Source: Flavobacterium sp.
GTDB lineage: Bacteria; Bacteroidota; Bacteroidia; Flavobacteriales; Flavobacteriaceae
Length of the DNA: 35,130 bases
NCBI RefSeq assembly: GCF_025352425.1
Contig: NZ_JANXTI010000001.1
Location: 1 to 35,130, forward strand
Reading direction: 5' to 3'
Shown here: one piece after another, positions 34,529 to 35,130 of the stretch
How positions within the stretch are numbered: the first letter of the stretch is position 1
Layout: every line of letters begins with the position of its first letter
Notes under the pieces: generated by a model
Database searches by the model: none
The model's input: only the letters and a program-made list of their open reading frames with translations
Told to the model about the DNA's origin: nothing
Made by a program: the position numbers and the translations under genes

Positions 34529-35130
34529 ATGATTAAAAAAGTAGTCATCGTTTCAGCAGTTAGAACACCTATCGGAAGTTTTATGGGTTCATTGTCGACA
34601 GTTACAGCTGCCCAATTAGGTGCGGCTGCAATCAGAGGTGCTTTAAATAAAATCAATTTAGATCCAAACCTCGTTGACGAAGTTTTGATGGGTAATGTTG
34701 TTCAGGCTGGAGTTGGACAAGCACCTGCTCGTCAGGCAGCTAAATTTGCAGGTTTACCAGATAATGTTCCCTGTACAACCATAAATAAAGTATGCGCATC
34801 GGGAATGAAAGCGGTTATGCAAGGCTCTCAGGCTATAATGGCCGGCGACGCCGAAATTGTAGTTGCCGGTGGAATGGAAAACATGAGTTTAATTCCACAT
34901 TATGTTCACTTAAGAAATGGTGTGAAATTTGGCCCAACCACGATGGTAGACGGAATGCAGAAAGATGGTTTGACCGATGCTTATGATGGAAATGTGATGG
35001 GCGTTTGTGCCGACTTATGTGCAACTGAATATAAAATATCGCGTGAAGAGCAGGATGCTTTTGCAATTCAATCATATGAACGTTCGGCTAAAGCATGGGA
35101 AACTGGAAAATTCAATAACGAAGTTGTTCC
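34529..35130 (+). CDS. Acetyl-CoA C-acetyltransferase (thiolase II), 5' part
   Basis: The frame opens at the ATG 34529 and leaves the window after 200 codons, about half of a 390-residue thiolase. N-terminus MIKKVVIVSAVRTPIGSFMG; nucleophile Cys89 in TINKVCASGMKAVM; then VVAGGMENMSLIPHY and the GVCADLCATEYKISREEQD helix. The family condenses two acetyl-CoA or cleaves acetoacetyl-CoA; the sequence is closer to the biosynthetic/acetoacetyl type than to the FadA at 2603-3784, to which it is only distantly alike. The His and second Cys lie beyond the window. It has its own promoter. Confidence 0.9.
   Translation, partial: MIKKVVIVSAVRTPIGSFMGSLSTVTAAQLGAAAIRGALNKINLDPNLVDEVLMGNVVQAGVGQAPARQAAKFAGLPDNVPCTTINKVCASGMKAVMQGSQAIMAGDAEIVVAGGMENMSLIPHYVHLRNGVKFGPTTMVDGMQKDGLTDAYDGNVMGVCADLCATEYKISREEQDAFAIQSYERSAKAWETGKFNNEVV

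Overview
The window looks like a chromosomal segment of a low-GC Bacteroidota, most likely a Flavobacterium-type Flavobacteriia. Several proteins end in type IX secretion (T9SS) sorting domains of types A and B. Many starts are preceded by the Bacteroidota -7 promoter motif TAnnTTTG, sometimes with an upstream TTG. TTG and GTG starts occur, the tRNA genes carry no encoded CCA, and Rho has a long Asn/Lys-rich insert typical of this group.

Layout. 1-558: 3' end of a secreted phospholipase D-like protein. 615-7216 (minus): a fatty acid beta-oxidation cluster read marR, four-helix-bundle gene, fadN-like, fadA, fadE, in the same fadN-A-E order as Bacillus subtilis. 7399-9723: a broken T9SS type B surface protein gene. 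9980-11599: a YbiT-like ABC-F ATPase. 12117-15872: a secreted zinc metalloprotease with four fibronectin III repeats. 16058-17467: a thioredoxin-fold lipoprotein. 17564-20314 (minus): transaldolase-like enzyme, short-chain dehydrogenase and dipeptide epimerase. 20379-20471 (minus): the SRP RNA gene, divergent from a glutaminyl cyclase lipoprotein. 21655-26165 (minus): a small secreted protein, dnaK and rho. 26352-33798: DUF4293 membrane protein, phosphoesterase (minus), truA, an ABC exporter, lpdA, a frameshifted seven-blade RCC1 protein and an NTF2-like lipoprotein. 34032-34314: tRNA-Ser, tRNA-Pro and tRNA-Arg. 34529 onward: an acetyl-CoA acetyltransferase that leaves the window.

The most unusual feature is a family of stem-loop elements built from a 15-base unit (ATAGATGATAGACGR) whose two arms are inverted. 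Five copies are visible (2421-2600, 3799-3897, 6304-6784, 7281-7360, 19217-19300). One encloses an intact four-helix-bundle gene of the 23S rRNA intervening-sequence protein family. A second encloses only a decayed, frameshifted tail of a similar gene. The others are short hairpins. They fill every intercistronic gap of the fad cluster, starting a few bases after one stop codon and ending about 14 bases before the next start. This looks like an IVS-like mobile stem-loop family with MITE-like deleted derivatives, and it may act at the RNA level.

Other points of note are a duplicated lpdA leader with two tiny upstream ORFs, two surface protein genes broken by single small lesions (an in-frame TAG at 9460 and a GT duplication near 32516), a degenerate second Walker A in the ABC-F protein, divergent promoters sharing a TTGCAA box between the SRP RNA gene and the cyclase gene, and a decayed copy of the tRNA-Arg 3' end about 110 bases downstream.
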